The position numbers and the translations under genes are program-made. A stretch of 64,000 nucleotides of DNA, from assembly GCA_028278225.1 (NCBI GenBank), contig JANQEU010000079.1, positions 1 to 64,000 on the forward strand. Reading direction: 5' to 3'. Position 1 is the stretch's first letter. The number at the start of each line of letters is the position of its first letter. Of this stretch, positions 17,225 to 26,731 are shown in pieces. The notes under the pieces were generated by a model, which was given only the letters and a program-made list of their open reading frames with translations, ran no database searches and was not told the origin of the DNA. The stretch comes from Cyclobacteriaceae bacterium (GTDB taxonomy: Bacteria > Bacteroidota > Bacteroidia > Cytophagales > Cyclobacteriaceae).

Positions 17225-19816
17225 CTATTCATTTCTTAGATTTTCACTCGGATTCACTTTGGTTGCTCTTACGATCTGTCCGCTGATTGTTAGCCCTACA
17301 GTTATTATTACTATGGAAATGGAAGCAATGAACGGCAGCACACCGGTCGCTTTAGGATCAGAATAGATCTCTGTTATTAACATATCTATCAGGAAAAATC
17401 CCAGCGGAGCTCCAAGAATGAATGAAATGACAATGATCCGGATGTACTGCCTGCTGGCAACTTTAATGATATTGGATGGAGCGGCTCCCAGAACCTTTCT
17501 CACGCTGAATTCCTTCAGCCTTCTCTGAATGTTAAATGATAACAAACCGTAAAGTCCGAGGCAGGCCAGGACGATAGCCAGCCCGGAAATAAAAACCATA
17601 AGACTGACATTGGCATTGTTTTCCTCAAAAAAATCATTAAGCACGTCACTTTGAAATTCCCGCTCGTATGGATCGTCGGGAGCTATTCTATACCAGGCTT
17701 CTTTCAGGTACTGGTCGACTTCAAATTGTGAATCCACATCTGTTTTGATCACAAAATGATTGGCATTCTCTTTATTCATTCCCAGGAAAAACGTCGGAAG
17801 AATTTCATTGTAGAAAGAAACTCCATGGAAGTCTTCGACAACACCGACAACCGTACGTCTGATACTGTCATATACAAAAGTTTGATTGATCGCTTCTTCC
17901 CACCCCATTCTGTCAACAAATTTTTGGTTCACTACTGCAGATGAAATTTGATCCTGACTTCTTGCTGTCAAAAACCGGCCCTTTGTCAATCGGAGGTTTA
18001 GTGTACTCATGTAATCATCATTGACACGATAATAATGTGCCCGGAATTGTTCGCCCAGATGATCCACATTCACCATCCAGTTGGATCCACCTACGTGTCC
18101 CTTTGCCCCTCCTATGCTAATGATCTTCGGGTGTTCTTGTACCAGAGCCTTCATCTGCTCATATTGAGCGTTGTCCTGAACATTTACAGCGATGATGCCC
18201 GAAGGGTTGTAACCCCAGTCTTTATTATTCAGGTAACGACCATTGTCCGTAAAAATGAAGCCGCCCACGATTGTTACAAATACGAAAAAGAATTGGAATG
18301 CCAGCAAGATCTTGCTTGCTATGTTTTTTGACCCGAACCGTTCATTGCCCCGGAATATGCCGATCGGCTGAAATCGTGAAATGTAAAATGCGGGATAGGC
18401 TCCTGAAGCCAGGCCGATAAGCACGAGCAGGCTCACAAAGAAAATGATCATCACCGTCCAGGAACTAAACATAAAGGGTATGTGGATTGGGATCATGGCA
18501 TTAAATCCCGGAAGAAACAGGTAGTAGGCCAGTGCAGTCCCCACTATCAACGCAAAAGCGCACTGCAGCAGGTTTTCTGTCAAAAATTGATGAATGATCT
18601 GCCTCCTGACACCCCCCATTACTTTTCTCAGGGCAATTTCCTTCAGCCGCTTGGTTGCCGAGGCCACTGAAATATTCATATAATTGAAACAAGACATGGT
18701 TAACAGTAACAGGGCAATTACCGCCAGTCCAATCCTGCCGGCAGGATGGCCGCCGCGAGAAAACGAGCTTCTTATTTCAAAACTTCTTTTGGACAATTGT
18801 GGCAATGAAATTGTTGTGAACTCCATAGATTTCCATTTGGAATCGCTTTGGTTCTGTAGTTCCACATACTTTTCATATGACGATTCAACTGAACCGATTT
18901 CCTGGCCTTCCTTTAATAAAATGAATGTGGCATCAGTCAGATAGGACCAATCGAAATGTTTTTCCGAATGTATGTCAAAGAACACTTCCATTGAAATATA
19001 AAAATGAAGATAGAAACTTGCATTGGATGGATATTCATCCATAATTCCACCAATAAAAAATCGACGTATTTTCCCATTTGAAAACTTGATGGAAACTTCC
19101 TTTCCCATCGGGTCTTCATACCCAAAGTACTTGACAGCCATGTCACGACTGATCACAATTTGTTCCTTTTGATAAAGCGCATCTTTGTTGCCGTAAATCA
19201 TTGGGAAATCGAATATTTCGAGAAACTGCGGGTCAACGAAACCCAGCAATTCTCCAAATACATCATCGCCATATCTTACATTTCCGTCGATGTACTCTAC
19301 CCTGGCCATTTCTTCAATGGCCGGGTTATCCGTCAGCATAGCTGGTCCTGCCAACAGTGGCACATCCCCCCACAAATCCCTGTCAGACTCATCCTCCACC
19401 CAGTGGAGCACCTGATAGATCCTGTCCTTCTTTGTGTGAAAAGAATCCATATGAAGCTGCATGTCCACAAATCGAAGAACCGTGATCGCACAACCAATTG
19501 AAATTGCCAATCCAAAGATGTTGATTGAAGAGGTTACCCAGTTATGGGTAATAGACCGGAATCCCAGTTTGAGGTAATTTCTGAAAAGTATAAAATGATT
19601 CATATAAGTATATTTTGAGTCTGACTTTTTAATATTTGACCATCTTAAGAACCGGATGACATCCCAGACAAATCTTCTGTTTGCAAAAGAGCTGCCTTTC
19701 TCGTTCGTTCTGCGGTCATATAGTTCGTACACATCCCCTTGTATTTCCTCCAGTAATTGAGGATTGCAATACCATTGCAGAAAGCGATCCGCCCATTTCG
19801 GAGGTTGTGCATTCAT
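17225..19816 (-). CDS. FtsX-like ABC permease with N-terminal prefix domain (module 1)
   Basis: An 863-residue inner-membrane protein from the ATG at 19816; the frame also has a TTG three bases earlier. Order: a cytosolic prefix (PPKWADRFLQWYCNPQLLEEIQGD, residues 5-28), first membrane helix and MacB-type periplasmic domain, FtsX core of three helices containing LKEIALRKVMGG, a second periplasmic domain, then a second FtsX core with LKEFSVRKVLGA near the C-terminus and the ending NPSENLRNE. Such proteins move lipids or peptides or relay signals with a separate ATPase; no ATPase is next to it. The start shares one base with the PadR stop (TGATG), so the two genes form an operon. Confidence 0.9.
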   Translation of the reverse strand: MNAQPPKWADRFLQWYCNPQLLEEIQGDVYELYDRRTNEKGSSFANRRFVWDVIRFLRWSNIKKSDSKYTYMNHFILFRNYLKLGFRSITHNWVTSSINIFGLAISIGCAITVLRFVDMQLHMDSFHTKKDRIYQVLHWVEDESDRDLWGDVPLLAGPAMLTDNPAIEEMARVEYIDGNVRYGDDVFGELLGFVDPQFLEIFDFPMIYGNKDALYQKEQIVISRDMAVKYFGYEDPMGKEVSIKFSNGKIRRFFIGGIMDEYPSNASFYLHFYISMEVFFDIHSEKHFDWSYLTDATFILLKEGQEIGSVESSYEKYVELQNQSDSKWKSMEFTTISLPQLSKRSFEIRSSFSRGGHPAGRIGLAVIALLLLTMSCFNYMNISVASATKRLKEIALRKVMGGVRRQIIHQFLTENLLQCAFALIVGTALAYYLFLPGFNAMIPIHIPFMFSSWTVMIIFFVSLLVLIGLASGAYPAFYISRFQPIGIFRGNERFGSKNIASKILLAFQFFFVFVTIVGGFIFTDNGRYLNNKDWGYNPSGIIAVNVQDNAQYEQMKALVQEHPKIISIGGAKGHVGGSNWMVNVDHLGEQFRAHYYRVNDDYMSTLNLRLTKGRFLTARSQDQISSAVVNQKFVDRMGWEEAINQTFVYDSIRRTVVGVVEDFHGVSFYNEILPTFFLGMNKENANHFVIKTDVDSQFEVDQYLKEAWYRIAPDDPYEREFQSDVLNDFFEENNANVSLMVFISGLAIVLACLGLYGLLSFNIQRRLKEFSVRKVLGAAPSNIIKVASRQYIRIIVISFILGAPLGFFLIDMLITEIYSDPKATGVLPFIASISIVIITVGLTISGQIVRATKVNPSENLRNE

Positions 19817-20154
19817 CAATAACTAAAATTGAATGATACATCAGGAATACGATTGTACATCTGGACGCGAAGACGTATTGATTCGTCCAATGCCTTCTTG
19901 CCGCTCATGGTCAGTGAGAAATAGCGTTTTCTTCTGCCACCTCTCTCCTTTGTGGCTCCTCCCATCCAGGATTTTACCAGTCCTTTAGCCTCCAGCCGCT
20001 TCAACACCGCATGAACCGCACTTACATTCACTTCCCGTCTGCTTTCCTTCACGATCTCATCCATGATTGAAACGCCATAGGCCTCATTGTACAGTGAACC
20101 TACGGTTAGCAGAACCAATTCTTCAAATTCTCCAAGGTGCCCGCCCTTACCCAT
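19816..20154 (-). CDS. PadR-family transcriptional regulator (module 1)
   Basis: A 112-residue winged-helix repressor. The N-terminal LGEFEELVLLTVGSLYNEAYGVSIMDEI and the helix-wing block VHAVLKRLEAKGLVKSW-GGATKERGGRRKRYFSLT are classical PadR. PadR proteins usually repress their own operon and transporter genes and are released by a ligand. It is followed directly by the permease. Upstream lies a TTTGTTATACAAA palindrome and a second related half-site (see regulatory entry). Confidence 0.95.
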   Translation of the reverse strand: MGKGGHLGEFEELVLLTVGSLYNEAYGVSIMDEIVKESRREVNVSAVHAVLKRLEAKGLVKSWMGGATKERGGRRKRYFSLTMSGKKALDESIRLRVQMYNRIPDVSFNFSY

Positions 20155-20168
20155 ATCTTTTGTAATTA

Positions 20169-20218
20169 TTTGTTATACAAACGTGAATATAATCCATTAG
20201 TTGCATTTTTGTATAAGA
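20169..20218. promoter_or_regulatory. Putative PadR operator pair, module 1
   Basis: TTTGTTATACAAA (20169-20181) is a near-palindrome with outer arms TTTGT/ACAAA, 15 bp upstream of the PadR start. A second related sequence TGTATAAGA (20210-20218) lies about 39 bp further upstream, in a run TTTTTGTATAAGAAA. The same arrangement is found ahead of the other two PadR genes in the window. Binding is inferred, not shown. Confidence 0.6.
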
Positions 20219-20723
20219 AATTGCCATATGTCTGATATACTTATAGTAGGTCATATCTACATGCCTACCCAATCTCTTCGAAACGACCCTACTTGATATC
20301 CATAAGGAAGTTTTTACAAACTAAAATGAGAAAAAGACCATTAAATGATTGAAAAATGGTGTGTGAGGCCATCTGAGGTCCCAAATGGCCTTAAAGTAGC
20401 CTAATTGCATCAGTCATAGGAATGCCAGAATAGATCAAATACTTCTTCAACTTGTTACTATTCATTTTCACATTGACCTCCTCCCAAAAAATCGAGTCAA
20501 TCTAAATTAGAGAAACGGGGCAATTTTATCAATAACTTAAGCGAACGGATAGTTTCGATCGTCCAAAAATCAATATCATATGATATTTTCTACCCCGAAA
20601 AACCGCAGATATCTTATCAAATGATAACATTATTACATAAACCTGTTGTGATATTTTGAACCCAGGATTTCAGTCAGTATTTTATACTTCTAAATAAATT
20701 TTATACTTCAAATAAGAAGTGTT
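20219..20723. other. Gene-poor AT-rich intergenic region with paired palindromes
   Basis: No convincing coding sequence is present between PadR module 1 and the coiled-coil protein. A hairpin with arms aggccat/atggcct lies at 20366-20391 without a T-run. Near-repeats ttttatacttc-aaataa occur twice just before the next gene (about 20682-20714). Two related palindromes at 20572-20587 and 20614-20627 are listed separately. Confidence 0.7.
20572..20627. promoter_or_regulatory. Two related palindromes upstream of the coiled-coil protein
   Basis: aatatcatatgatatt (20572-20587) is a perfect 16-bp palindrome. ttatcaaatgataa (20614-20627) is a near-perfect one. Their 12-bp cores, TATCATATGATA and TATCAAATGATA, differ at one base, and their centres are 41 bp apart, about four helical turns. 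This is what two sites for one dimeric regulator look like. The regulator is unknown. Confidence 0.6.
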
Positions 20724-21536
20724 ATGGCAAAGAAAGAAACGGACCATGCGTTGATTGAAGATGCCCTAGCCACCAGAGTTCTAAAAACTGTATTATGGAT
20801 TCTGGGATCTGTAGGATCGGTTATTATACTGATTACGGGATTTTTTGGATATAAAGCGACTACAGATTTCAATAATTTCACTGAAACTTTAAAAAGTAAG
20901 AAACAAGAACTGGTGCATATGACGGACAGTTTAGAAAACCAGATTGAAATCATAATGCAGCGCCAAGCTCAACGCTTTGAGACCGAGATTGTTGAGTTAG
21001 AGTCTTTGAAAACCGCAATGACCGCAAATTTGGAAGTGATTAAAGCCACCAGTAAACGCCAAGACGAGTTATTTCGACAGCAGATAAAGCAACTAGTTGA
21101 TGTTGGAAGTCTAACGGCTAATACAGAAGCGTTGGGCACCGCAGTCAATAATCAGAAGAATGAAGTCTCAAAACAAATAAATGAAGTTGATAATGCAAGA
21201 CTTGAACTTCAGAAAGCGCTAGACACTTTAGATATGAAACTCGATACCCTTGATCAACGGATGAAATGTGAGTGGCGGGTATTTACAGATGACAAGCCCA
21301 TAATCTTTCCGTCACATGATATTTTATTTAAGGCCAATATCACTTTCAACAATAGAAATGGGATAGTAAATGAGGTTAAGATAAATGGTATTAATTATGA
21401 TATCAGTTTAAGAGTGGGTGATCAGGCTAGGTTTTCTATTGGAGATTCTCAATACGAGATTTCAGTTACAATGGTAAGCAACATTCGTTTACCTGACCAT
21501 GATATAGCAGGTATTGAGATATGCCAAATATTGTAA
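20724..21536 (+). CDS. Membrane-anchored coiled-coil protein of unknown function
   Basis: A 270-residue protein with one transmembrane helix (about residues 20-46: TVLWILGSVGSVIILITGFFGY), a long coiled-coil (about 50-185, rich in E, K, Q, L with heptad spacing) and a C-terminal beta-rich domain of about 85 residues. The orientation places either a cytosolic N-terminus with outside coiled coil, or the reverse; not decidable here. No family recognised. Base composition is more AT-rich than the flanking operons, and the gene stands alone in a gene-poor stretch. Confidence 0.75.
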   Translation: MAKKETDHALIEDALATRVLKTVLWILGSVGSVIILITGFFGYKATTDFNNFTETLKSKKQELVHMTDSLENQIEIIMQRQAQRFETEIVELESLKTAMTANLEVIKATSKRQDELFRQQIKQLVDVGSLTANTEALGTAVNNQKNEVSKQINEVDNARLELQKALDTLDMKLDTLDQRMKCEWRVFTDDKPIIFPSHDILFKANITFNNRNGIVNEVKINGINYDISLRVGDQARFSIGDSQYEISVTMVSNIRLPDHDIAGIEICQIL

Positions 21537-21724
21537 TTGTTTGTTTTAGAAGATAATGACATACCAGTCATCCTTCAAAATTCTTAATAGAAAACTTATA
21601 AAAAGAAAATGAACAAGCATTCAAATATTATGCAAGAACAGGTTGATGGAGAACACAGGATTTTCTTTCCAGTTGGTGTTGTCACTAACTGATCAATAGA
21701 CACAATTTCAATACTTCAGATAGG

Positions 21725-21746
21725 CTGTTGGTCAAAAGACCAACAG
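21725..21746. other. Perfect hairpin in intergenic region
   Basis: Nine-base arms ctgttggtc/gaccaacag with an AAAA loop, lying between the coiled-coil gene and the small minus-strand gene. There is no T-run on either side, so a factor-independent terminator is not well supported. The 270-bp interval otherwise holds no gene that can be supported. Confidence 0.5.
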
Positions 21747-21809
21747 GAAGACTAATTTGCCATAGACTTTTAGCACCATGTTGGAGGAAAGCCACCAATA
21801 AGATACTAA

Positions 21810-22046
21810 TCAGACAAAAACGATTTCATTGACCTTCATCATTTTCCGCACCCCATAATTGTCCTTGTCAATTCCTGTTACCTCCACCATTTCGTCATCC
21901 GGCAACAGGTACATGCTTTCATGATAAAACATGACAAGTTCAACTATGTGATCATAGGTTTGAAAGTCAATTTTGTAACGGCCCTGGCGATAGCGGTCAA
22001 CAACCAGGTAACCATCATTGATGATAATACCTGATTCCCTTTTCAT
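21810..22046 (-). CDS. Small hypothetical protein
   Basis: A 78-residue soluble, acidic-to-neutral protein with no recognised domain. The sequence (GYLVVDRYRQGRYKIDFQTYD, then LPDDEMVEVTG) reads like a small beta-rich cytosolic protein rather than a shadow frame, and no competing gene overlaps it. Function unknown. Confidence 0.5.
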   Translation of the reverse strand: MKRESGIIINDGYLVVDRYRQGRYKIDFQTYDHIVELVMFYHESMYLLPDDEMVEVTGIDKDNYGVRKMMKVNEIVFV

Positions 22047-22187
22047 GGATAATTAGCAGTCTATATATTAAGTCTACATTCAACATAAGGCAGATAGTTC
22101 CAAATACTCACATGATATAAATCATTAATTCGCCAATTTCTTTGATATTGCCGCTGATGGTTTTCTTTTTGCACAAAGAATTTTTTA

Positions 22188-22625
22188 ATGAAGAAAGCAG
22201 AAATCCATACCAGAAAAGGGGTAATGAAAATTGAGTTTTTTGAAAACGACGCTCCTAACACCGTAAAGAATTTTACTGATCTCGCTGAAAAAGGCTTCTA
22301 TGACGGGCTCACTTTTCACAGGGTAATACCCGACTTTGTGATCCAGGGCGGCTGCCCTCATGGGACAGGAACGGGGGGCCCGGGCTACACAATTGACTGT
22401 GAACTGGATGGTGATAATCAATACCATGACCGTGGCGTCCTTTCAATGGCCCATGCGGGAAGGAATACAGGGGGATCACAGTTTTTCATCTGCCATAGCC
22501 GGCAAAATACGGCTCACCTGGATAGAAACCACACGGTTTTCGGTAAAGTGGTTGACGGACTGGATGTCATAGATGACATCCGCCAGGGGGATGTGATGGA
22601 AAAAATTACGATAATTGAAGAATAG
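22188..22625 (+). CDS. Peptidyl-prolyl cis-trans isomerase, cyclophilin type
   Basis: A 145-residue single-domain cyclophilin that speeds proline isomerisation in protein folding. [13 protein letters not shown] (catalytic arginine in FHR, about 44-56), [21 protein letters not shown] (about 86-101) and [12 protein letters not shown] (about 110-121) are the conserved active-site strands. No signal peptide, so cytosolic. It ends 6 bp from the stop of the convergent rnfA. Confidence 0.95.
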   Translation: MKKAEIHTRKGVMKIEFFENDAPNTVKNFTDLAEKGFYDGLTFHRVIPDFVIQGGCPHGTGTGGPGYTIDCELDGDNQYHDRGVLSMAHAGRNTGGSQFFICHSRQNTAHLDRNHTVFGKVVDGLDVIDDIRQGDVMEKITIIEE

Positions 22626-22631
22626 ACAGAT

Positions 22632-23207
22632 CTAGACCAGTCCGATAAATCCCATAAACGCCATACTAAGGATGCCTGCGATCACAAGTGCTGCAGGTAC
22701 TCCTTTCATGGCTGGTGGAAGTTCTGCCATCTCCAGGTGCTCCCGCAAGCTGGAGAAAAGCACAATTGCCAGCGTGAAGCCCACGGCGTTGGCAATGGCA
22801 AAAACTACACTCTCTAGGAGGTTATAATCATTTTGGATGACCAGAATGGCTACACCAAGTATGGCACAATTAGTTGTGATAAGTGGCAAAAACACCCCTA
22901 AGGCCTGATAAAGGTCCGGGCTGACCTTTTTCAGGACAATCTCTACGACCTGAACAAGGAATGCTATGACTAAAATATAGGCAACAGTTTGCAAATAAGT
23001 TATTTCAAGAGGAACCAGGAGAAAATGATGAATGAGAAAAGTGACTATCGTAGCAACGGTCATCACAAACAAAACCGCTCCTCCCATTCCAACGGCAGTA
23101 GAGGTATTCTTGGATACACCAATGAATGGGCATATGCCAAGGAACCTTGCCAACACAATGTTGTTGATGAAAATGGCTGAGACGATGATCGTTAAATAAT
23201 TCTCCAT
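22632..23207 (-). CDS. rnfA: Rnf electron transport complex subunit A
   Basis: A 191-residue inner-membrane protein with six helices, one of the pair RnfA/RnfE that face each other with inverted topology in the complex. The start ENYLTIIVSAIFINNIVLARFLGICPFIGVSK is conserved in RnfA, with cysteines in the helices that bind the membrane [2Fe-2S] cluster shared with RnfE. Last gene of the ten-gene operon, 15 bp after rnfE. Confidence 0.95.
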   Translation of the reverse strand: MENYLTIIVSAIFINNIVLARFLGICPFIGVSKNTSTAVGMGGAVLFVMTVATIVTFLIHHFLLVPLEITYLQTVAYILVIAFLVQVVEIVLKKVSPDLYQALGVFLPLITTNCAILGVAILVIQNDYNLLESVVFAIANAVGFTLAIVLFSSLREHLEMAELPPAMKGVPAALVIAGILSMAFMGFIGLV

Positions 23208-23222
23208 AACCTGAATTTTCTT

Positions 23223-23819
23223 TTACGATTTGGCATTTCTCCACTCAAAAAATCCAATGATCAAACCCAGTGCTATAAAAGCACCCGGCGCCAGGATAAA
23301 CAATAACATCCCATCCGCCTCCAGGAATTTTAAACCAAACAAGGAAAGATTACCCAAGACTTCCCTTATCCCGCCTAACAATGTAAGGGCGAAAGTGAAT
23401 CCTACTCCCATTCCCAGCCCATCGACCATCGATGACATGAGGTTATGCTTGGATGCAAATGCTTCGGCCCTGCCCAGTACGATGCAATTCACCACAATCA
23501 GGGGAATAAACAACCCCAACTGCTCGTGAAGCCCCGGGGTGAAACCTGCCATGGTCAGATCAACAACCGTCACGAAAGAGGCTATCACCACGATGAACGA
23601 AGGGATTCGTACTTTTTGCGGAATGAAATTCCGGATCAGGGAGATCACCAGGTTCGACATCAGAAGCACAAACAGTGTCGCCATTCCCATTCCAAACCCA
23701 TTGAATGCGGAGGTGGTAACGCCCAATGTCGGACACAGGCCAAGCAGCAACACAAAGACCGGGTTTTCTTTGATCAACCCTTTGACAAAGTTCTCTTTGT
23801 TTGTGAGTTCTTTTTTCAT
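23223..23819 (-). CDS. rnfE: Rnf electron transport complex subunit E
   Basis: A 198-residue membrane protein, partner of RnfA. The N-terminal [19 protein letters not shown] (about 18-36) and the [16 protein letters not shown] block (about 111-126) are typical. It carries ion and electron flow through the membrane part of the complex. Its start overlaps rnfG by four bases and rnfA follows closely. Confidence 0.96.
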   Translation of the reverse strand: MKKELTNKENFVKGLIKENPVFVLLLGLCPTLGVTTSAFNGFGMGMATLFVLLMSNLVISLIRNFIPQKVRIPSFIVVIASFVTVVDLTMAGFTPGLHEQLGLFIPLIVVNCIVLGRAEAFASKHNLMSSMVDGLGMGVGFTFALTLLGGIREVLGNLSLFGLKFLEADGMLLFILAPGAFIALGLIIGFFEWRNAKS

Positions 23820-24394
23820 TCCTTATTACTGTTATAAGAGTCGTAGGCCAGTTGTATTGCTTCCGACATAGCCCTTGAGGATATTGTCGCTCCCGAAATC
23901 GCGTCAATTTCACCACCATCCTTTGTTACCCTTATGTCATTTGCACCAGGATTCAATCCGATGTATTGATCCTTAAAGGCCGGAAGTGACAATTTCGATC
24001 CTAACCCTGGCGTTTCCTTATGCTCCAGCACTTCAACATCTTTTATTGAACCATCCGGCGCAAACCCGGCCATCACCCAGATCCTTGTTGTATACCCTTT
24101 ATTGGAATATGTCCTGATCGCCACCCCAGACAGTTCCCCGCCCTGGAATCCGGGATAAACTGTGAGAGAATCATCTTCTACCATACCTTGAATCTGGCTG
24201 GCTTCTGTTATCGGGTCATTGTCATAGATACCCAAAACCTTGTTAATCGCCCTTAGTTGCTTAGCCAATCTTGCGGCTTCTATAGGACCTTTGGTCCAAC
24301 TGTATACATAACCCAAGGCTACTGCCGAAGCCAGTGTCACCAGGGCCAATGTCAGCAACATATTTATAAAGGAGGATGGTCTTTGTTCAGCCAT
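23816..24394 (-). CDS. rnfG: Rnf electron transport complex subunit G (FMN-binding)
   Basis: A 192-residue protein anchored by an N-terminal helix (about 10-31) with a periplasmic FMN-binding domain. The flavinylation motif SGATIS lies at about 167-172, with T170 as the predicted covalent FMN attachment site. Attachment normally needs the flavin transferase ApbE, which is not in the window. Overlaps rnfD by 8 bp and rnfE by 4 bp. Confidence 0.95.
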   Translation of the reverse strand: MAEQRPSSFINMLLTLALVTLASAVALGYVYSWTKGPIEAARLAKQLRAINKVLGIYDNDPITEASQIQGMVEDDSLTVYPGFQGGELSGVAIRTYSNKGYTTRIWVMAGFAPDGSIKDVEVLEHKETPGLGSKLSLPAFKDQYIGLNPGANDIRVTKDGGEIDAISGATISSRAMSEAIQLAYDSYNSNKE

Positions 24395-25388
24395 TGGTTA
24401 CAGGTTTATTTCCAAAACGTCGTGGCTTTGTGTACCTGTTGATCAAAGGCACGAAAGCATTCATGATGAGTATGGCAAAGGACACTCCCTCGGGATAAGC
24501 TCCAAAAAGCCGTATTAAAACGGTGATAATACCAATCCCCACACCAAAAATTAGCATGCCCTTGTGCGTAAAAGGAGAGGTAACGTAATCGGTAGCCATA
24601 AATATTGCACCAAGCAAGACACCGCCTGTCAGGATGTGGAATACGGGATCGGCATACTTTTCCGGATTGATCAGCCAGAATAATCCTGTCAATATAAAAA
24701 TTGTGACCACCATTGATATGGGTATGTGCCAGGTAATGATCTTGCGATATAGCATGTATATGAGTCCAAGAATCAATGCCACTCCCGACATTTCACCTAA
24801 CGACCCACCCTGAAATCCGAGCAGGAAGTCTACGTTAGAGGGCATTTCATTCATAATCGCCGGGACCGTGTCCCCTACCCTCAATCCATCCTTAAGTAAG
24901 CCTAATGGAGTGGCCCCGGTCGCGCCATCAATGGACCAGCTTGCAACCGGTTCAGGCCAACTGGTCATCTGAACCGGAAATGAGATCAGGAGAAAAACAC
25001 GTCCAACAAGCGCCGGATTGAAAGGATTATTGCCCAATCCTCCAAAACTCATTTTACCGATGCCTATCGCTACGGCGCTTCCGATCACTACAATGTACCA
25101 TGGCAGATTGCTTGGTACGTTGAAAGCCAGCAACATTCCCGTAATGATAGCTGAACCATCAGCTACGGACGATTTGGTTTTTAGCAGGTAAGTGCAAATC
25201 AGGTATTCGAAGAATGCACAACTGACAATGGCTATGACTGTGACATTAACGGCTCCTATCCCAAAAACATAAACGGAGAGTGCCAGGGCGGGTAACATCG
25301 CATAGATTACCCCCCGCATTATCTGAGGCACCGTTAATTCCTGATGAATATGAGGTGAGGGCGCTACAGTTAATAGTGTTGTGCTCAT
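24387..25388 (-). CDS. rnfD: Rnf electron transport complex subunit D
   Basis: A 333-residue polytopic membrane subunit. The motif TGATPL at about 157-162 contains the threonine (T160) that carries covalent FMN in family members, and FGGLGNNPFNPALVGR (about 115-130) is conserved. It works with RnfG in passing electrons across the membrane. Overlaps rnfC by four bases. Confidence 0.96.
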   Translation of the reverse strand: MSTTLLTVAPSPHIHQELTVPQIMRGVIYAMLPALALSVYVFGIGAVNVTVIAIVSCAFFEYLICTYLLKTKSSVADGSAIITGMLLAFNVPSNLPWYIVVIGSAVAIGIGKMSFGGLGNNPFNPALVGRVFLLISFPVQMTSWPEPVASWSIDGATGATPLGLLKDGLRVGDTVPAIMNEMPSNVDFLLGFQGGSLGEMSGVALILGLIYMLYRKIITWHIPISMVVTIFILTGLFWLINPEKYADPVFHILTGGVLLGAIFMATDYVTSPFTHKGMLIFGVGIGIITVLIRLFGAYPEGVSFAILIMNAFVPLINRYTKPRRFGNKPVTNG

Positions 25389-26731
25389 TGATTGTTCTCA
25401 GCTTTTCTAACACTGGATTTTCCGAAACGAATGTAATCCAGAATGGGTCGGTTGGACGGGCATATAAATGAACAGGATCCACACTCAATGCAGTCCAGGA
25501 TATTTTCTTCTTTGGCTTCATCCGTATTCTTGCCTTTACCGAGCAGCATCAAATGGTACGGTTCCAGGCCCATGGGACAAGCCTCAATACATTTTCCGCA
25601 TCGTACACAGTTATATACTTCCGATCTCTTGGATTCGAATGTCGGTATGAGGAGAATACCGGATGTGGCCTTTGCAATGGGGACATCCATGTCACCTAAT
25701 GCTTTGCCCATCATCGGACCTCCGCTCACAATTTTGCCGGTATTCTCAGGTAATCCGCCTGATGCCTCAATCAATTCTGTGACAGAAGTACCGATTCGTA
25801 CCATGTAATTGGCAGGCTTTTTAACCTTTTTTCCGGTGACTGTCACCACCCGTTCTATGAGGGGCTTATTTTTTTGGACCGCATGGTAGACGGAGTAGGT
25901 AGTTCCAACATTATGCACAACCGCACCTACATCCATTGGCAAGCCGCCGGAGGGCACCTCCCTTCCCAACAATGCTTCGATCAATTGTTTTTCACCTCCC
26001 TGTGGATATTGAACTTTGAGTGATTCCACCGAAATGCCATCATATTCTCTTGAAACCTTTTCTATCAGCTCAATTGCATCCAGCTTATTATTTTCGATTC
26101 CCACAATCGCCCTATCCACGCCCAGCGCCTTCATCAGTATTTTGGTGCCAACCATAATTTCATGCGGCCTCTCCAACATAAGACGATGGTCGGCGGTCAG
26201 GTACGGTTCACATTCAACGCCATTGATGATAAGCGTATCGATGTGTTTCCCTTCGGGCACCGAAAGCTTGACATGACTTGGAAAAGCAGCTCCACCCTGC
26301 CCTACCACACCGGCTTCCATGATCTTTTCAACGATCTCTTTCGGGGCAAAAGGAATTTCAGTAACAAGGTTATCACTCCGGTCAATACTTTCATCCCATA
26401 CATCATCTTTGACCCTCACATTAACAGCCATGCGTCTGAATCCGCTGCTGTCAATGACCTCATCTATACGCCCAACTTTTCCGGATACGGATGAATGAAT
26501 ATTGGATGAAACAAAACCTTCATGGACGGCAATGATCTGTCCCACTTTCACCTCATCCCCACGTTCAACAACAATTTTCGGCGGTTTACCGATGTGCTGA
26601 AAAATTGGAATGACAACCTGCCTCGGTAGCGGGAGTTCCTCAATCGCGGCATGTTCTGATAACTTATGTTCCGGAGGATGAACCCCTCCTTTGTGGAAGG
26701 TCTTCAGCTTATTATTCAAATCAAACAACAT
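25385..26731 (-). CDS. rnfC: Rnf electron transport complex subunit C
   Basis: A 448-residue peripheral cytosolic subunit when started at the ATG at 26731 (MLFDLNNKLKTFHKGGVHP); the longer open frame to 26785 lies inside rnfB and adds 18 basic residues unlikely to be translated. It holds the NADH/FMN site (GQGGAAFPSHVK, about residues 139-150) and two [4Fe-4S] motifs, CVRCGKCIEACP and CIECGSCSFICP, in the C-terminal part. It exchanges electrons with NAD. Starts 11 bp inside rnfB. Confidence 0.95.
   Translation of the reverse strand: MLFDLNNKLKTFHKGGVHPPEHKLSEHAAIEELPLPRQVVIPIFQHIGKPPKIVVERGDEVKVGQIIAVHEGFVSSNIHSSVSGKVGRIDEVIDSSGFRRMAVNVRVKDDVWDESIDRSDNLVTEIPFAPKEIVEKIMEAGVVGQGGAAFPSHVKLSVPEGKHIDTLIINGVECEPYLTADHRLMLERPHEIMVGTKILMKALGVDRAIVGIENNKLDAIELIEKVSREYDGISVESLKVQYPQGGEKQLIEALLGREVPSGGLPMDVGAVVHNVGTTYSVYHAVQKNKPLIERVVTVTGKKVKKPANYMVRIGTSVTELIEASGGLPENTGKIVSGGPMMGKALGDMDVPIAKATSGILLIPTFESKRSEVYNCVRCGKCIEACPMGLEPYHLMLLGKGKNTDEAKEENILDCIECGSCSFICPSNRPILDYIRFGKSSVRKAENNQ

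Noticed and set aside
17225-20154. Complete BceAB or MacAB-type exporter
   Set aside because: Only the permease and PadR are present; there is no ATPase, histidine kinase or adaptor gene.
21609-21692. 27-codon open frame after the coiled-coil gene
   Set aside because: Too short, with no signal, motif or recognisable start context to support it.
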